This document shows positions 26,360 to 34,607 of a stretch of 64,000 nucleotides of DNA, in pieces. The notes below the pieces were generated by a model. It worked only from the letters and a program-made list of their open reading frames with translations, had not been told where the DNA came from and did no database searches. The position numbers were made by a program, and so were the translations under genes. The first letter of the stretch is position 1. Every line of letters begins with the position of its first letter. This DNA comes from Vogesella oryzae. GTDB lineage: Bacteria > Pseudomonadota > Gammaproteobacteria > Burkholderiales > Chromobacteriaceae. Where the stretch lies: contig NZ_CADEPL010000030.1 in NCBI RefSeq assembly GCF_902829295.1, positions 1 through 64,000 on the forward strand, read 5' to 3'.

Positions 26360-26904
26360 CCACTGAAAACCAGCTGACGCTGATCCTGCCCCTCGCCAAG
26401 CCCGCCGCCGTGCGGGCTTTTTTGCGCCCATTGATCGATGCCATGGCGGCATTCGGTATCAACACCGTGGCGCGGCAGGCCGCCTATCTGGCGCAGATCG
26501 GGCACGAGTCCGGGCAGTTCAACTTCCTGCATGAGCTGGGCGGAAATGCCTACCTGGCCAAGTACGACACCGGAAAGCTGGCCGCGCAGCTGGGTAACAC
26601 GTCAGAGGAGGACGGCGACGGCCAGCTGTACTGCGGGCGCGGCCTGATCCAGATCACCGGCCGCCGCAACTATGAGCTGTGCGGCTTTGCGCTGGGCGTC
26701 GACCTGGTGCAGCAGCCGCAATTGCTGGAGCAGCCGCTGTTCGCTGCGCTGTCGGCGGCCTGGTACTGGCACAACAACGGGCTCAACGAGCTGGCCGACA
26801 AGGGTGCGTTCGACGCCATCACCCGCCGCATCAATGGCGGCCAGAACGGCCGCGACGACCGCCGCGCCATCTGGGCGCGGGCAGGGCAGATTCTGAAAGG
26901 TTGA
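26347..26904 (+). CDS. Phage endolysin, GH19 chitinase-like
   Basis: A 185-aa glycoside hydrolase of family 19. The N-terminal part (RQAAYLAQIGHESGQFNFLHEL) holds the catalytic Glu in HESG. YCGRGLIQITGRRNYELCG and the C-terminal ITRRINGGQNGRDDR are hallmarks of phage GH19 lysins. It cuts peptidoglycan glycan strands at lysis. No signal peptide is seen, so export needs the holin. A strong terminator hairpin lies within codons ~18-26 of the gene, an unusual feature. Confidence 0.88.
   Translation: MPLLTTENQLTLILPLAKPAAVRAFLRPLIDAMAAFGINTVARQAAYLAQIGHESGQFNFLHELGGNAYLAKYDTGKLAAQLGNTSEEDGDGQLYCGRGLIQITGRRNYELCGFALGVDLVQQPQLLEQPLFAALSAAWYWHNNGLNELADKGAFDAITRRINGGQNGRDDRRAIWARAGQILKG
26399..26424 (+). 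terminator. Intrinsic terminator embedded in the endolysin coding sequence
   Basis: AGCCCGC/GCGGGCT with loop CGCCGT followed by six T, inside the frame (codons for Ala-Ala-Val-Arg-Ala-Phe). It could end transcripts from upstream or attenuate endolysin expression. Confidence 0.6.
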
Positions 26905-26906
26905 AC

Positions 26907-27434
26907 ATGTGGAGAAAAGCCATCCCCTGGCTGGTGCTGCTGGCCGCGCTGGCCGGCTCGCACTGGTGGGCATACAGCCACGGCAAGCAGGTTGTCACGC
27001 TCGCCCGCGACCTGGCCGATGCCACGCGTGAGCGCGACAACAACGCCACCATTAACGACCTGCAGCAACAGCGCCGCCGCGACGATGCCGTCGCCGCCAC
27101 CAAGCTGTTGGCCGCAGAAGAAAGCTACCGAAAAGGATTGCTCGATGTTCAAGCCGAGAAGAACCGCATTCTTGCTGACGCTGCTGCTGGCCGGCTGCGC
27201 CTGTCCATCCCCGTCAAACCTGCCAGCTGCCCAGCTGCAGGCACTGCGGCCAACGTTGCCGAAGGTGGAGCCGATCCAGCGCCACGAGCCGAACTTTCTG
27301 ACGCGGCTACAGAATTTCTTGTCGGACTCGCCAGCGAAGCCGACGCCGTAGCGGTGGAGTTGAACCGCTGCGCGGATAGGGTTGATGTGCTTGAAACCCA
27401 TCTGCGTGGGTTATTTGCGGGCACCGGTGGTTGA
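26907..27434 (+). CDS. Phage spanin inner-membrane subunit (Rz-like)
   Basis: A 175-aa protein with an N-terminal membrane anchor (AIPWLVLLAALAGSHWWAYSHG) followed by a long charged helical region (residues ~30-85) and further periplasmic residues. It starts 2 bp after the endolysin stop. The nested Rz1 frame below confirms that this is the Rz (i-spanin) gene. The pair links inner and outer membrane and disrupts the outer membrane at the end of lysis. Two TGCGGCCAAC repeats lie in it (27107, 27245). Confidence 0.82.
   Translation: MWRKAIPWLVLLAALAGSHWWAYSHGKQVVTLARDLADATRERDNNATINDLQQQRRRDDAVAATKLLAAEESYRKGLLDVQAEKNRILADAAAGRLRLSIPVKPASCPAAGTAANVAEGGADPAPRAELSDAATEFLVGLASEADAVAVELNRCADRVDVLETHLRGLFAGTGG
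27145..27351 (+). CDS. Phage spanin outer-membrane lipoprotein (Rz1-like), nested in Rz
   Basis: A 68-aa frame fully inside Rz in the +1 phase. It begins MFKPRRTAFLLTLLLAGCAC, a short lipoprotein signal with lipobox LLAGC, and the mature part is proline-rich (CPSPSNLPAAQLQALRPTLPKVEP), as expected for Rz1. AAAAGGATT lies upstream of the ATG. The gene would deliver the o-spanin to the inner leaflet of the outer membrane. Confidence 0.8.
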   Translation: MFKPRRTAFLLTLLLAGCACPSPSNLPAAQLQALRPTLPKVEPIQRHEPNFLTRLQNFLSDSPAKPTP

Positions 27435-27667
27435 TCTGGCGGTTTTGCTGTAAGTTATTGAATATGAATGGCTGGATTGCATTGCAAATCCGTGCAGGTA
27501 AGTCGTGGTGGGGTTGTGTTGGTCGGCGTGCCGCCTGTCGCCGTCGCGACTTGGATATAGTGGTAATCTACGTGGTAAGAATTGCAAAAACTCCGCCATT
27601 GATTCCTGTTAAATCAACTGCTTATCTGTTTTGTTGTACGGACACCGCTTCCGCCAAGATTCAAATT

Positions 27668-27695
27668 AAAGCCCTGAAATTCAGGGCTTTTTTTG
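27668..27695 (+). terminator. Terminator at the right end of the phage segment; gap 27435-27795
   Basis: AAAGCCCTGAA/TTCAGGGCTTT followed by T-run. The 361-bp gap between Rz and msrB holds no convincing gene, integrase or tRNA, and no duplicate of the sequence at the left end (attL/attR) that I can see. Confidence 0.85.
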
Positions 27696-27795
27696 TTTGG
27701 TCGATTCTTCCGATTTAGTCAAATCTGGCCGTCAGATAAACTGGCAAGTCTTTATCTTCTTCATGCCGGCCAGACACGGCTTTCTGCGATTTTTA

Positions 27796-28197
27796 TTATT
27801 CTGCTTCTTCCACAAAGTGTAGTGCCACAGAATTGATGCAAAAACGCTCCCCGCTGGGGGGGGGGCCATCCTCGAAAACATGTCCAAGGTGAGCATCGCA
27901 CCGCGCGCAGCGGACTTCGGTGCGGATCATGCCGTGGCTGGTGTCGCGCAGGCGGACAATGCTGCCGGGGATGGCTTCTTCCCAGAAGCTGGGCCAGCCG
28001 CAGCCGGCGTCGAATTTGCTGCTGGAGCTGAATAGCAGGGCATCGCAGCAAATGCAGTGGTAGCGTCCGCGTCGCTGGTGAAAGTAATGTTCGCCAGTAA
28101 ACGGTCGCTCGGTGCCGGCTTCGCGGGTGACGTGGAATTGCTCCGGCGTGAGCTGTGCGCGCCACTGTTGTGGTGTCTTGAAGACTTTGTCGCTCAT
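27796..28197 (-). CDS. msrB: Peptide methionine-R-sulfoxide reductase MsrB
   Basis: A 133-aa protein. The zinc-binding cysteine pairs are CICCDALLF and CARCDAH; the catalytic cysteine is in [16 protein letters not shown] is the family signature. It reduces the R isomer of methionine sulfoxide in proteins. The start [12 protein letters not shown] at 28197 fits the family and has AGGAGAT upstream; the longer frame does not. msrA lies 20 kb away at 48.1 kb. Confidence 0.93.
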   Translation of the reverse strand: MSDKVFKTPQQWRAQLTPEQFHVTREAGTERPFTGEHYFHQRRGRYHCICCDALLFSSSSKFDAGCGWPSFWEEAIPGSIVRLRDTSHGMIRTEVRCARCDAHLGHVFEDGPPPSGERFCINSVALHFVEEAE

Positions 28198-28244
28198 GAT
28201 GATCTCCTGGCAGAAGGCAATAAGTCGGTAAAAGCCGTGATTGC

Positions 28245-28883
28245 TTACAGTTCGTCCAGTGATTGTGTCAGGTGTGATTCGTCGGCCCAGCGTTCCAGTT
28301 GCCATTGCTGTCCGTCATGGCTCAGCCAGTTGAGCGCGGCATTGGGAATGGGTACCCGGCGTTGCTCATGCAGGGGTTGGCCGCAGGCGATGCGGTAGAC
28401 CACGTCCAGTACGCCACCGTGACTCACCAATAGCACGGTCTCGCCGTGGTGGTCGGCGGCGATGCGCTCCAGGGCGGTGCGGACCCGCTGGGCAAACTGG
28501 TTCAGGCTTTCTCCGCCTTCCAGGTCATGCTCTACATTGCGGTTGGCGTAGGCTTGCCACGCGACGGGCTGTGCGCTGGGGCCTTCATGCAGGGCGATGC
28601 CCTGCAGTGCGCCGAAGTGCCGTTCGCGCAGGTCAGACAGCAAGGCGATATCCAGCCCCAGGGCACTAGCAACCGGTAGGGCGGTACGGTGGGCACGACT
28701 CAGGTCGCTGCTGTACAGGGCGTCGAAACGTTGGCCGCGCCGTTGCAGGGCCTGGGCCAGATGTTCGGCCTGCGCTTCGCCCCTGCTGTTGAGTGGAATG
28801 TCGGTCTGGCCTTGCAGGCGGCGCTCGGCATTCCAGGCGGTTTCGCCGTGGCGCACCAGGCAGAAGCGGGTCAGTTTGGTCAC
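28245..28883 (-). CDS. Histidine phosphatase (phosphoglycerate mutase-like) family protein
   Basis: A 212-aa protein with the RHG motif [10 protein letters not shown] (catalytic His) near residue 10 and a second His in [10 protein letters not shown]. It has [12 protein letters not shown]-type residues ([15 protein letters not shown]). The family covers phosphatases such as CobC and GpmB-like enzymes; the substrate here cannot be told. The start is a GTG with a strong CCGGAGG site. The gene lies 47 bp after msrB on the same strand. Confidence 0.85.
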   Translation of the reverse strand: MTKLTRFCLVRHGETAWNAERRLQGQTDIPLNSRGEAQAEHLAQALQRRGQRFDALYSSDLSRAHRTALPVASALGLDIALLSDLRERHFGALQGIALHEGPSAQPVAWQAYANRNVEHDLEGGESLNQFAQRVRTALERIAADHHGETVLLVSHGGVLDVVYRIACGQPLHEQRRVPIPNAALNWLSHDGQQWQLERWADESHLTQSLDEL

Positions 28884-28960
28884 GCGGCCTCCGGAGGCAA
28901 CAGATGAAAATGCGGCGAACCGGTCGCCGCAGTGCAGTACAGACTGTAGCCTGCCTTGGG

Positions 28961-29833
28961 CTACAGCGCAAAAGCCAGACCGAGCGGCACGAACAGCAGG
29001 CTCAGCAGGTTGCCGAGCAGTACGATGGATGCCATACGGTCGGCTTCCTGCTGATACAACTCCGCCATCAGGAAGTTCAATACCGCCGGTGGCAGGGAGC
29101 CAAACAGCATCACCAGTGCGGCCTGGTTGGTGTCCAGTTGCAGTAGCGGAATGGCTGTCGCAGCGGCAAGCAGGCCGGTTAGCGGGCACAGCACCGCGCC
29201 CAGCAGGCCGATATGCCAACCCTTGAAGCTGACGTCTACCATGCGCACACCCAGCGCAAACAGCATCAGCGGAATGGTGATTTCGCCCAGCATCTTGAGG
29301 CCGCGCATCAGCCAGTCCGGCAGCTGCCAGCCGGCAAGGCCGAACAGCAGGCCGAGGGCGGTGGCCAGTACGATGGGGTTCTTGCCGAGGCTGCGCAGGC
29401 TGGTGCGGCTGCTGAAAATGAAGGCGCCCAGGGTGAAGTGCAGCAGGTTGGAGATAACGAACAGCACTACAAAGGCATTGAAACCTTCACGGCCGAAGGC
29501 CAGCAGCGCCAGCGGCAGCCCCATATTGCCGCAATTGTTGAACATGACCGGCGGCAGCAGGGTGCGTAGACTGATGCCGGTCAACCGGGCTATGGGCCAG
29601 CAAAGCAGGCCGGAGACCACAACGATCAGCACTGCCGCCGGCATCAGCTTCCATTGTGCGGCAAGATGGAAGTCCTTTGCTGCCAGCGCCGAAAACACCA
29701 GTAGTGGCACGCAGACATCCATATTGAGCTTGTTGGTGGCGCGCATGTCCGGCCGGCTATGGCGGGCATACAGCCAGCCAATCACGATAATGACCAGGAC
29801 CGGCAGGATGATGGAGAGGATGCGTTCAAACAT
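28961..29833 (-). CDS. AEC family transporter
   Basis: A 290-aa integral membrane protein with about ten hydrophobic segments. The sequence starts MFERILSIILPVLVIIVIGWLYAR and contains the conserved central NNCGNMGLPLALLAFG and the closing LPPAVLNFLMAELYQQE, both typical of auxin-efflux-carrier-like (AEC) permeases. Substrates of bacterial members include malonate and malate. The neighbours give no clear hint. Confidence 0.82.
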   Translation of the reverse strand: MFERILSIILPVLVIIVIGWLYARHSRPDMRATNKLNMDVCVPLLVFSALAAKDFHLAAQWKLMPAAVLIVVVSGLLCWPIARLTGISLRTLLPPVMFNNCGNMGLPLALLAFGREGFNAFVVLFVISNLLHFTLGAFIFSSRTSLRSLGKNPIVLATALGLLFGLAGWQLPDWLMRGLKMLGEITIPLMLFALGVRMVDVSFKGWHIGLLGAVLCPLTGLLAAATAIPLLQLDTNQAALVMLFGSLPPAVLNFLMAELYQQEADRMASIVLLGNLLSLLFVPLGLAFAL

Positions 29834-29979
29834 GCTGCTGCTCGCTAGGGTGGCCGCTCATTGTGCGCTGATCGGCCAAGCCTTGGACTAGGGGTTTCCC
29901 GTGGTTTGGCACCAATATGTAGCACGCTTTGTTCGGCTGCCGGCCGCTCTGTACATGGCGGACCGGCAGCCGCGGGTAG

Positions 29980-31344
29980 CTACAGGATGCCGACGCCGGA
30001 AATTTCGCGTGCCAGGTTGGCCGCATAGTTGTCAGTCATGCCGCCGATGTAGTCCAGTACTGCCATATAGGCCAGGTACAGGCTGCCGCCGTGCTCCGGC
30101 TCTGCCGGCAACAAACCTAGCGCCAGCACCTGACGGGCGCTCAGTGCCTGCGGTCCTTGCGTGACCTTGGTGTAGACCGCCGGCACCACGATATCCAGTA
30201 CTGTGCCGATGCAGGGGTAGGATGCCAGTTCGGTTACCAGCTTGGTGCGGTGGCGGTAGACCTTGTGGCTGGCCAGCTCCTTGGCTGCCAGCAGGGTTTG
30301 CTTGATGTCGGGGGCGCACACGTCGATCAGGTCCTTGCCCTGGAAGCTGCCGTCAAGCAGTGTGTCCTGATGCAGCATGAACTTTTCGGCAACCTCGGCC
30401 ACGCAGCGGCCAACGGCAATGCCGCGCAGCATGGCGCACTTCTGGGTGATGTCCTCGGTGCGCCATACCCGCTCCATTTCGCCGAAGTGGCTGAACAGGG
30501 CTTCAAACTCGTGGACATCGAGGATGCCGATTTCCACTGCGTCTTCCAGGTCCAGAATGGCGTAGCAGATGTCATCGGCGGCTTCCATCAGGTAGGACAG
30601 CGGGTGGCGGGCCCACTGCTTTTCGCCTTTGCGGATCAGGCCCAGTTCGGCAGCAACGCGTTCGAAGTAGGGCAGCTCGGTGCGATACAGGTTGAATTTG
30701 CCGCGGGCCTGGGCCGGAGGCGCATCCGACGTCCACGGATATTTGATCAGGGCGCCCAGTGCCGCCGAAGTCAGGCGCATGCCGCCCTCGCCGCGATACA
30801 TCTCCAGGGTGGCGACCATGCGCAGGCCGTGGGCATTGCCTTCATAGGTCTGGATGTCCTGTCGCTCGGCTTCGCTCAGACCGTGCAGCCATTGGCTGTG
30901 GGCCGGGTCACGGAACCATTCGCGAAGCGCATCTTCGCCGGTGTGACCGAATGGCGGGTTGCCGATATCGTGGGCAAGACAGGCAACCTGTACTGCACCG
31001 CCAATATCGAACGGGGTGTAACCGTCAGGCAGGCTGCCGGCGGCCTGCAGCATGGCGCCAACGCGGTTGCCAAGGCTGCGGCCAACGCTGGCAACTTCCA
31101 CGCTGTGGGTTAGCCGGTTATGGGTGTGGTCGTTGTGGGCGAGCGGATGGACCTGGGTTTTGCGCCCCAGGCGGCGGAAGGCGCTGGAGAACACCACCCG
31201 GTCGTGGTCGATGTGAAAATCGCTGCGCAGGCCGGCAGCACCTTCCAGCGTCGCCGGTGTGCGGGTTTCACAGATGGCGCCATCGCGAACCTTGAAGCGG
31301 CGGGTGGATAGCAGTTGTTCCCAGTGCATGCGGCTGGAGCTCAT
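29980..31344 (-). CDS. dgt: Deoxyguanosinetriphosphate triphosphohydrolase-like protein
   Basis: A 454-aa HD-domain protein. The metal-binding HD signature is visible as RLTHSVEV and CLAHDIGNPPFGHTGE, with DEAH-like later residues and AADDICYAILDLEDAV. The family splits dGTP to deoxyguanosine and triphosphate and helps control dNTP pools. The start at 31344 (MSSSRMHWEQLL) is close to the known N-terminus; the much longer frame upstream is not related. Its gene is divergent from the MFS carrier gene. Confidence 0.88.
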   Translation of the reverse strand: MSSSRMHWEQLLSTRRFKVRDGAICETRTPATLEGAAGLRSDFHIDHDRVVFSSAFRRLGRKTQVHPLAHNDHTHNRLTHSVEVASVGRSLGNRVGAMLQAAGSLPDGYTPFDIGGAVQVACLAHDIGNPPFGHTGEDALREWFRDPAHSQWLHGLSEAERQDIQTYEGNAHGLRMVATLEMYRGEGGMRLTSAALGALIKYPWTSDAPPAQARGKFNLYRTELPYFERVAAELGLIRKGEKQWARHPLSYLMEAADDICYAILDLEDAVEIGILDVHEFEALFSHFGEMERVWRTEDITQKCAMLRGIAVGRCVAEVAEKFMLHQDTLLDGSFQGKDLIDVCAPDIKQTLLAAKELASHKVYRHRTKLVTELASYPCIGTVLDIVVPAVYTKVTQGPQALSARQVLALGLLPAEPEHGGSLYLAYMAVLDYIGGMTDNYAANLAREISGVGIL

Positions 31345-31420
31345 GATGGCGTTCCGGTGATGGTGTGTCCGCATGATGCCAGAAACATAGCCGCTGCTGC
31401 AGTGCGGGCAGTCAGCCGGA

Positions 31421-31449
31421 TGCGTGTCAATGACTTTGGCATGTATAAT
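31421..31449 (+). promoter_or_regulatory. Candidate promoter in the dgt-MFS intergenic region
   Basis: A perfect TATAAT at 31444-31449 with TG directly before it, but a poor -35. The rest of the 251-bp gap contains a T8 run and an imperfect GC hairpin (GGCCAGCCTGCCGGCTGG around 31493), with no gene seen. Confidence 0.4.
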
Positions 31450-31595
31450 CGACGCCTTTTTTTTGTGGCGGCCTACTAGAGTGGGTTCTGTCGGCCAGCC
31501 TGCCGGCTGGGTCAGGATACGCCTGCTGATGCACGCGCTAATATGCATGCCAGCCGTTGCCTTTACGCGCGGCAATTCCTTGTAAAGATGATTAC

Positions 31596-32825
31596 GTGAT
31601 AGTTGCACACCCGAAACTGATTCTGCTGGCGGTATGCCTGGTGGCGCTGATGAGCACCGCGGGCGTGGCCATGCCATACCCGATCCTGGCGCCGATTTTT
31701 GTAAAGGCGCCTGCGGATGCTTTCAACCACTTTGCCGGCCTGCCGCCAAAGCTACTGCTGGGGATCGCGCTTGCGGCCAACCCGCTGGGTATTCTGTTGG
31801 GGAGTACCTTCATCGGTGCGCTGTCGGATCGGCTGGGTCGCCGCCGTATCCTGCTGGCAACCCTGGTGATGACGCTGCTGGGTTATTTGCTGACGGCCTG
31901 GGCGCTGGATATGCGCTGGTATCTGCTGTTTTTGTTTGCGCGTTTTCTTACCGGTGTGACCGAGGGCAATGTTGCGGTGGCGCGGGCCATCGTGGCGGAT
32001 TTGCATCCGCAGCTGGATCGGTCCCGCAGTTTTGCCATTCTGAATGCCGTGCTCTACATGGGGTGGCTGGTGGGGCCGATGATCGGCGGCTTTACCTTGC
32101 CGCTGGGTGAGCCGGTGCCGTTCCTGATCGGCGCGCTGACCTTGTTGCCTTGTCTGGCGATCCTGCTCTGGGTGTTGCCGGAAACCGGCGAGGCCAAGGG
32201 TTTGCAGGGCTTGTCGCTGCTTGAGGTGGTGTGTCGGCAACATGCTTTCAGTCTGCTGCGGCAGGACAAACTGTTAGCGGCGATGTTCTGGATGCAGTTG
32301 CTGTTTGCGCTGGGGGTAAACGCTTTCTACGAGTTCTACCCGCTATGGCTGGTGGAGTTTGCGCGGCTTGGCAGTACCGGCATTGCCTGGGTGACGGCAG
32401 GCTTGTGTCTGTTGATGGCGTTATCCAGTGCCACGCTAGGCAGACGGGGTCACGGTAGCGAGCCGCTACAACTGGCGCGGCGCAATGCCTTGCTGGTTGC
32501 GGTGGGGCTGCTGGTGCTGGCCGTATTGCCCGCAGTGCCCGGCATATTGCTGATGGTAGCGCTTGGTTTGCCGCTGGCGATCTACAACGCCTTGCTGCCG
32601 GCTTGGTGTGCCGAGCAATTTGCGCATCACGGGCAGGGGGCGGTAATGGGGCTGCTGTCCACCGTGTTTTGCATCAGCAATGTGCTGGTGGCGCTGTTGG
32701 GCGGTGGTCTGACCCTGCTGGATACCCGGCTTACCATCGCTCTGGGGGGCGGGATGTGCCTGCTGGCGGTGTGGCGGCTGGGCCGGTTGGCCGCATGGCC
32801 GGTAACGGCAAAACAGGCGGCCTGA
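31596..32825 (+). CDS. Major facilitator superfamily (MFS) transporter
   Basis: A 409-aa protein with 12 predicted membrane segments. Motif A between segments 2 and 3 reads GALSDRLGRRRILL, and the signature RFLTGVTEGN in segment 4-5 fits drug or sugar-type MFS proteins. The substrate is unknown. I chose the GTG at 31596 because the hydrophobic first segment begins a few residues later; the ribosome-binding site is weak. Two TGCGGCCAAC repeats lie in the gene (31772, 32786). Confidence 0.8.
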   Translation: MIVAHPKLILLAVCLVALMSTAGVAMPYPILAPIFVKAPADAFNHFAGLPPKLLLGIALAANPLGILLGSTFIGALSDRLGRRRILLATLVMTLLGYLLTAWALDMRWYLLFLFARFLTGVTEGNVAVARAIVADLHPQLDRSRSFAILNAVLYMGWLVGPMIGGFTLPLGEPVPFLIGALTLLPCLAILLWVLPETGEAKGLQGLSLLEVVCRQHAFSLLRQDKLLAAMFWMQLLFALGVNAFYEFYPLWLVEFARLGSTGIAWVTAGLCLLMALSSATLGRRGHGSEPLQLARRNALLVAVGLLVLAVLPAVPGILLMVALGLPLAIYNALLPAWCAEQFAHHGQGAVMGLLSTVFCISNVLVALLGGGLTLLDTRLTIALGGGMCLLAVWRLGRLAAWPVTAKQAA

Positions 32826-32831
32826 TAGCTG

Positions 32832-33707
32832 TTACAGACTGAGCGCCGGGCGCTGTTTGCCGATTTTACGGTGTGCCAATGGAATCTCGTAGCCCAGCAT
32901 GAAGAGCGCGGCTTCCAGATGGCGCAGCGCATTGGCGCCGCTACACCAGGATGCTGTGGTCTTTTTCAGTGCCTCGCAGGCAATCCAGCCGGCCTTGATT
33001 TTCCATTCGGCGTGAAAGCGGCTGCGATTGGCCAGCTGCTTGAAGTGCAGCAGGTCAGTGCTGGGGTTGCGGTTCATGGTCGAGGCGCCGGGGGCCCACG
33101 GAAAACACAATGCCTCCGGCAGCAAGATGCGGCGGCTTTCGCAAAACTGGCGGGCCAGGAAACCCATGGCGGCGCCGATGCGGCCGTCGTACATCATGAT
33201 GTTGTCGCCGGCCAGCGCATATACCTTGGTGAAGCCGGCGTTCATGCGTAAATCGCCATCAAAGGCGGTGGTGTCAGGCTCGGGCGACTGCAGAATCGCC
33301 AGGCTGCTACCCATTTTTTGCAGCAATTGCTGGCTGTTAGCTACTGCCCAGTCGCGGTTGAAGGTGTAGAGCTTGATGACTTTGCCGCCGGAGCCCCATA
33401 GCAGGGCGTCGTCGATGACAGCAACCAGTGCGGCACTGTCGCCAGCGCGCATGGCATCGCGCAAGCGCAGGCGGTACTGGTCAAGCAGGGTCTGGTTTTC
33501 GTCGAAATACTGGCCGTTCCAGTAGAAACGCTGGAACGCTTCTTCTAGCGTGCTGGCATAGAATTCACGGTCATAATCGGCCGGCAGAATCTTGTCCCGT
33601 ACGGTGAACTGGTGGGCGCCAAAACTTTCACCGTCGAGCCAGCGGGTAAGCTGAGAAGTGAATTCGATGACGGCTGGCTGGTGCAGGTATTGATTCTTGC
33701 TGGTCAT
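32832..33707 (-). CDS. Hypothetical protein, 291 aa
   Basis: A soluble protein starting MTSKNQYLHQPAVIEF and ending KIGKQRPALSL. Notable blocks are DDALLWGSGGKVIKLYTFNR, TKVYALAGDNIMMYDGRIGAAMG and FHAEWKIKAGWIACEALKK. I do not recognise a family. It has no signal peptide or membrane segment. The pattern 'MYDGRIGAAMGFLARQF' resembles small conserved proteins seen in variable regions, but that is weak. It is convergent with the MFS gene (6 bp apart), and the 312 bp upstream are AT-rich, unlike the rest of the window. This may mark a horizontally acquired gene. Confidence 0.6.
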   Translation of the reverse strand: MTSKNQYLHQPAVIEFTSQLTRWLDGESFGAHQFTVRDKILPADYDREFYASTLEEAFQRFYWNGQYFDENQTLLDQYRLRLRDAMRAGDSAALVAVIDDALLWGSGGKVIKLYTFNRDWAVANSQQLLQKMGSSLAILQSPEPDTTAFDGDLRMNAGFTKVYALAGDNIMMYDGRIGAAMGFLARQFCESRRILLPEALCFPWAPGASTMNRNPSTDLLHFKQLANRSRFHAEWKIKAGWIACEALKKTTASWCSGANALRHLEAALFMLGYEIPLAHRKIGKQRPALSL

Positions 33708-33886
33708 TTCTTGTGGTGGTCCGTGATTGGTGTGCGGACTTTGTCTGCCGGTAGCGGGGTCTGCCAACGTTGGCGAGGCTAGCCAAGTATTCTCGCACAC
33801 TACTTTCATTATACAAACCAGCAATATGCAAAATGCATTTCATAAAAAATCAATAAATCTCAGTGGTAACTTTTATTAATCATTTG

Positions 33887-33909
33887 CTTTAATCATGGTT
33901 TGATTAAAG
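33887..33909. repeat. Inverted repeat in AT-rich DNA between divergent genes
   Basis: CTTTAATCA and TGATTAAAG (9 bp) flank a 5-bp centre. It lies in the 312-bp AT-rich gap (33708-34019) between the unknown gene and the SRPBCC gene, and may be an operator. No other feature is visible in the gap apart from TAAAAT at 33931-33936, a possible -10. Confidence 0.5.
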
Positions 33910-34019
33910 TTTAAATATTGGTGTTTGCTTTAAAATGTACGGCACCGCAGGTGCTATTTTTGTTGTTTTTTAGCGACTGACTTACAATTCAAGCATCAGA
34001 TACAGGGCGTGAGTCGCAA

Positions 34020-34505
34020 ATGAAATACGAACACTTGGTTCAGATGTTCAACCCGCAACCAGTGGGGTTGACCATCAGTCGCTCCCAGCTATGGCAGGGG
34101 CTGGTATTGCGGGCAGAAGACCCGCAGCGCTTCGACGAAAACATCAGCGAAGCGCGCATTCTGGAGCGCAGCGAGGATGTCTTGTTGCGAGAGGTGCAGT
34201 TTGGCGGTCTGGTTGTGCGAGAGAAAGTGATCTTCACCGAGCTGCTGGAGGTGCACTATCACACCGAGCCCAGTGACCAGCACATCGGTGGCCAGATGAG
34301 TATGCGTATCGAAGAGCCGCGCCCTGGCGAGCTGTTCCTGCGCTTCTGCTACATCAATGATTTGCCGGAAGTGCCGAACGTGACCGATAGCAACGACCCC
34401 AGCTATTTCGTGCCGTACCTGAAGTCGGCCTATCACCAGGCCGACATGCAGACCGCGAAACGCATCCTGGAGTTGGCCGTCGAGGGTGTGTTGGGCAGTA
34501 GCTAG
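34020..34505 (+). CDS. AtaL-like / DUF1857 SRPBCC-fold protein
   Basis: A 161-aa protein whose start MKYEHLVQMFNPQPVGLTISRSQLWQGLVLRAEDP matches the DUF1857/AtaL-like branch of the SRPBCC (START-like) fold. Such proteins hold a hydrophobic ligand pocket; most functions are unknown. The gene follows the AT-rich region and is closed by a strong terminator. Confidence 0.78.
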   Translation: MKYEHLVQMFNPQPVGLTISRSQLWQGLVLRAEDPQRFDENISEARILERSEDVLLREVQFGGLVVREKVIFTELLEVHYHTEPSDQHIGGQMSMRIEEPRPGELFLRFCYINDLPEVPNVTDSNDPSYFVPYLKSAYHQADMQTAKRILELAVEGVLGSS

Positions 34506-34521
34506 CAGCTAGTGTTGCCCC

Positions 34522-34557
34522 AAAAAAATCGCCACCGGGAAGGTGGCGATTTTTTTC
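34522..34557. terminator. Strong bidirectional terminator
   Basis: A 15-bp stem including A7/T7 (AAAAAAATCGCCACC/GGTGGCGATTTTTTT) between the SRPBCC gene and selU, usable on both strands. Confidence 0.92.
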
Positions 34558-34574
34558 GTGGGTGCGTGCCGGCA

Positions 34575-34584
34575 TGCGGCCAAC
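34575..34584 (+). repeat. Single intergenic copy of the TGCGGCCAAC repeat
   Basis: One isolated 10-bp copy between the terminator at 34522-34557 and the selU stop. A further 41 or so single copies lie mostly inside genes; positions are listed in the findings. Confidence 0.7.
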
Positions 34585-34607
34585 GCGGTGGCCAGCCATG
34601 GGCCGGA

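Noticed and set aside
27431-27718. 95-codon open frame after Rz
   Set aside because: No ribosome-binding site, it starts inside the Rz stop region and runs through the terminator at 27668-27695; composition is unlike a protein.
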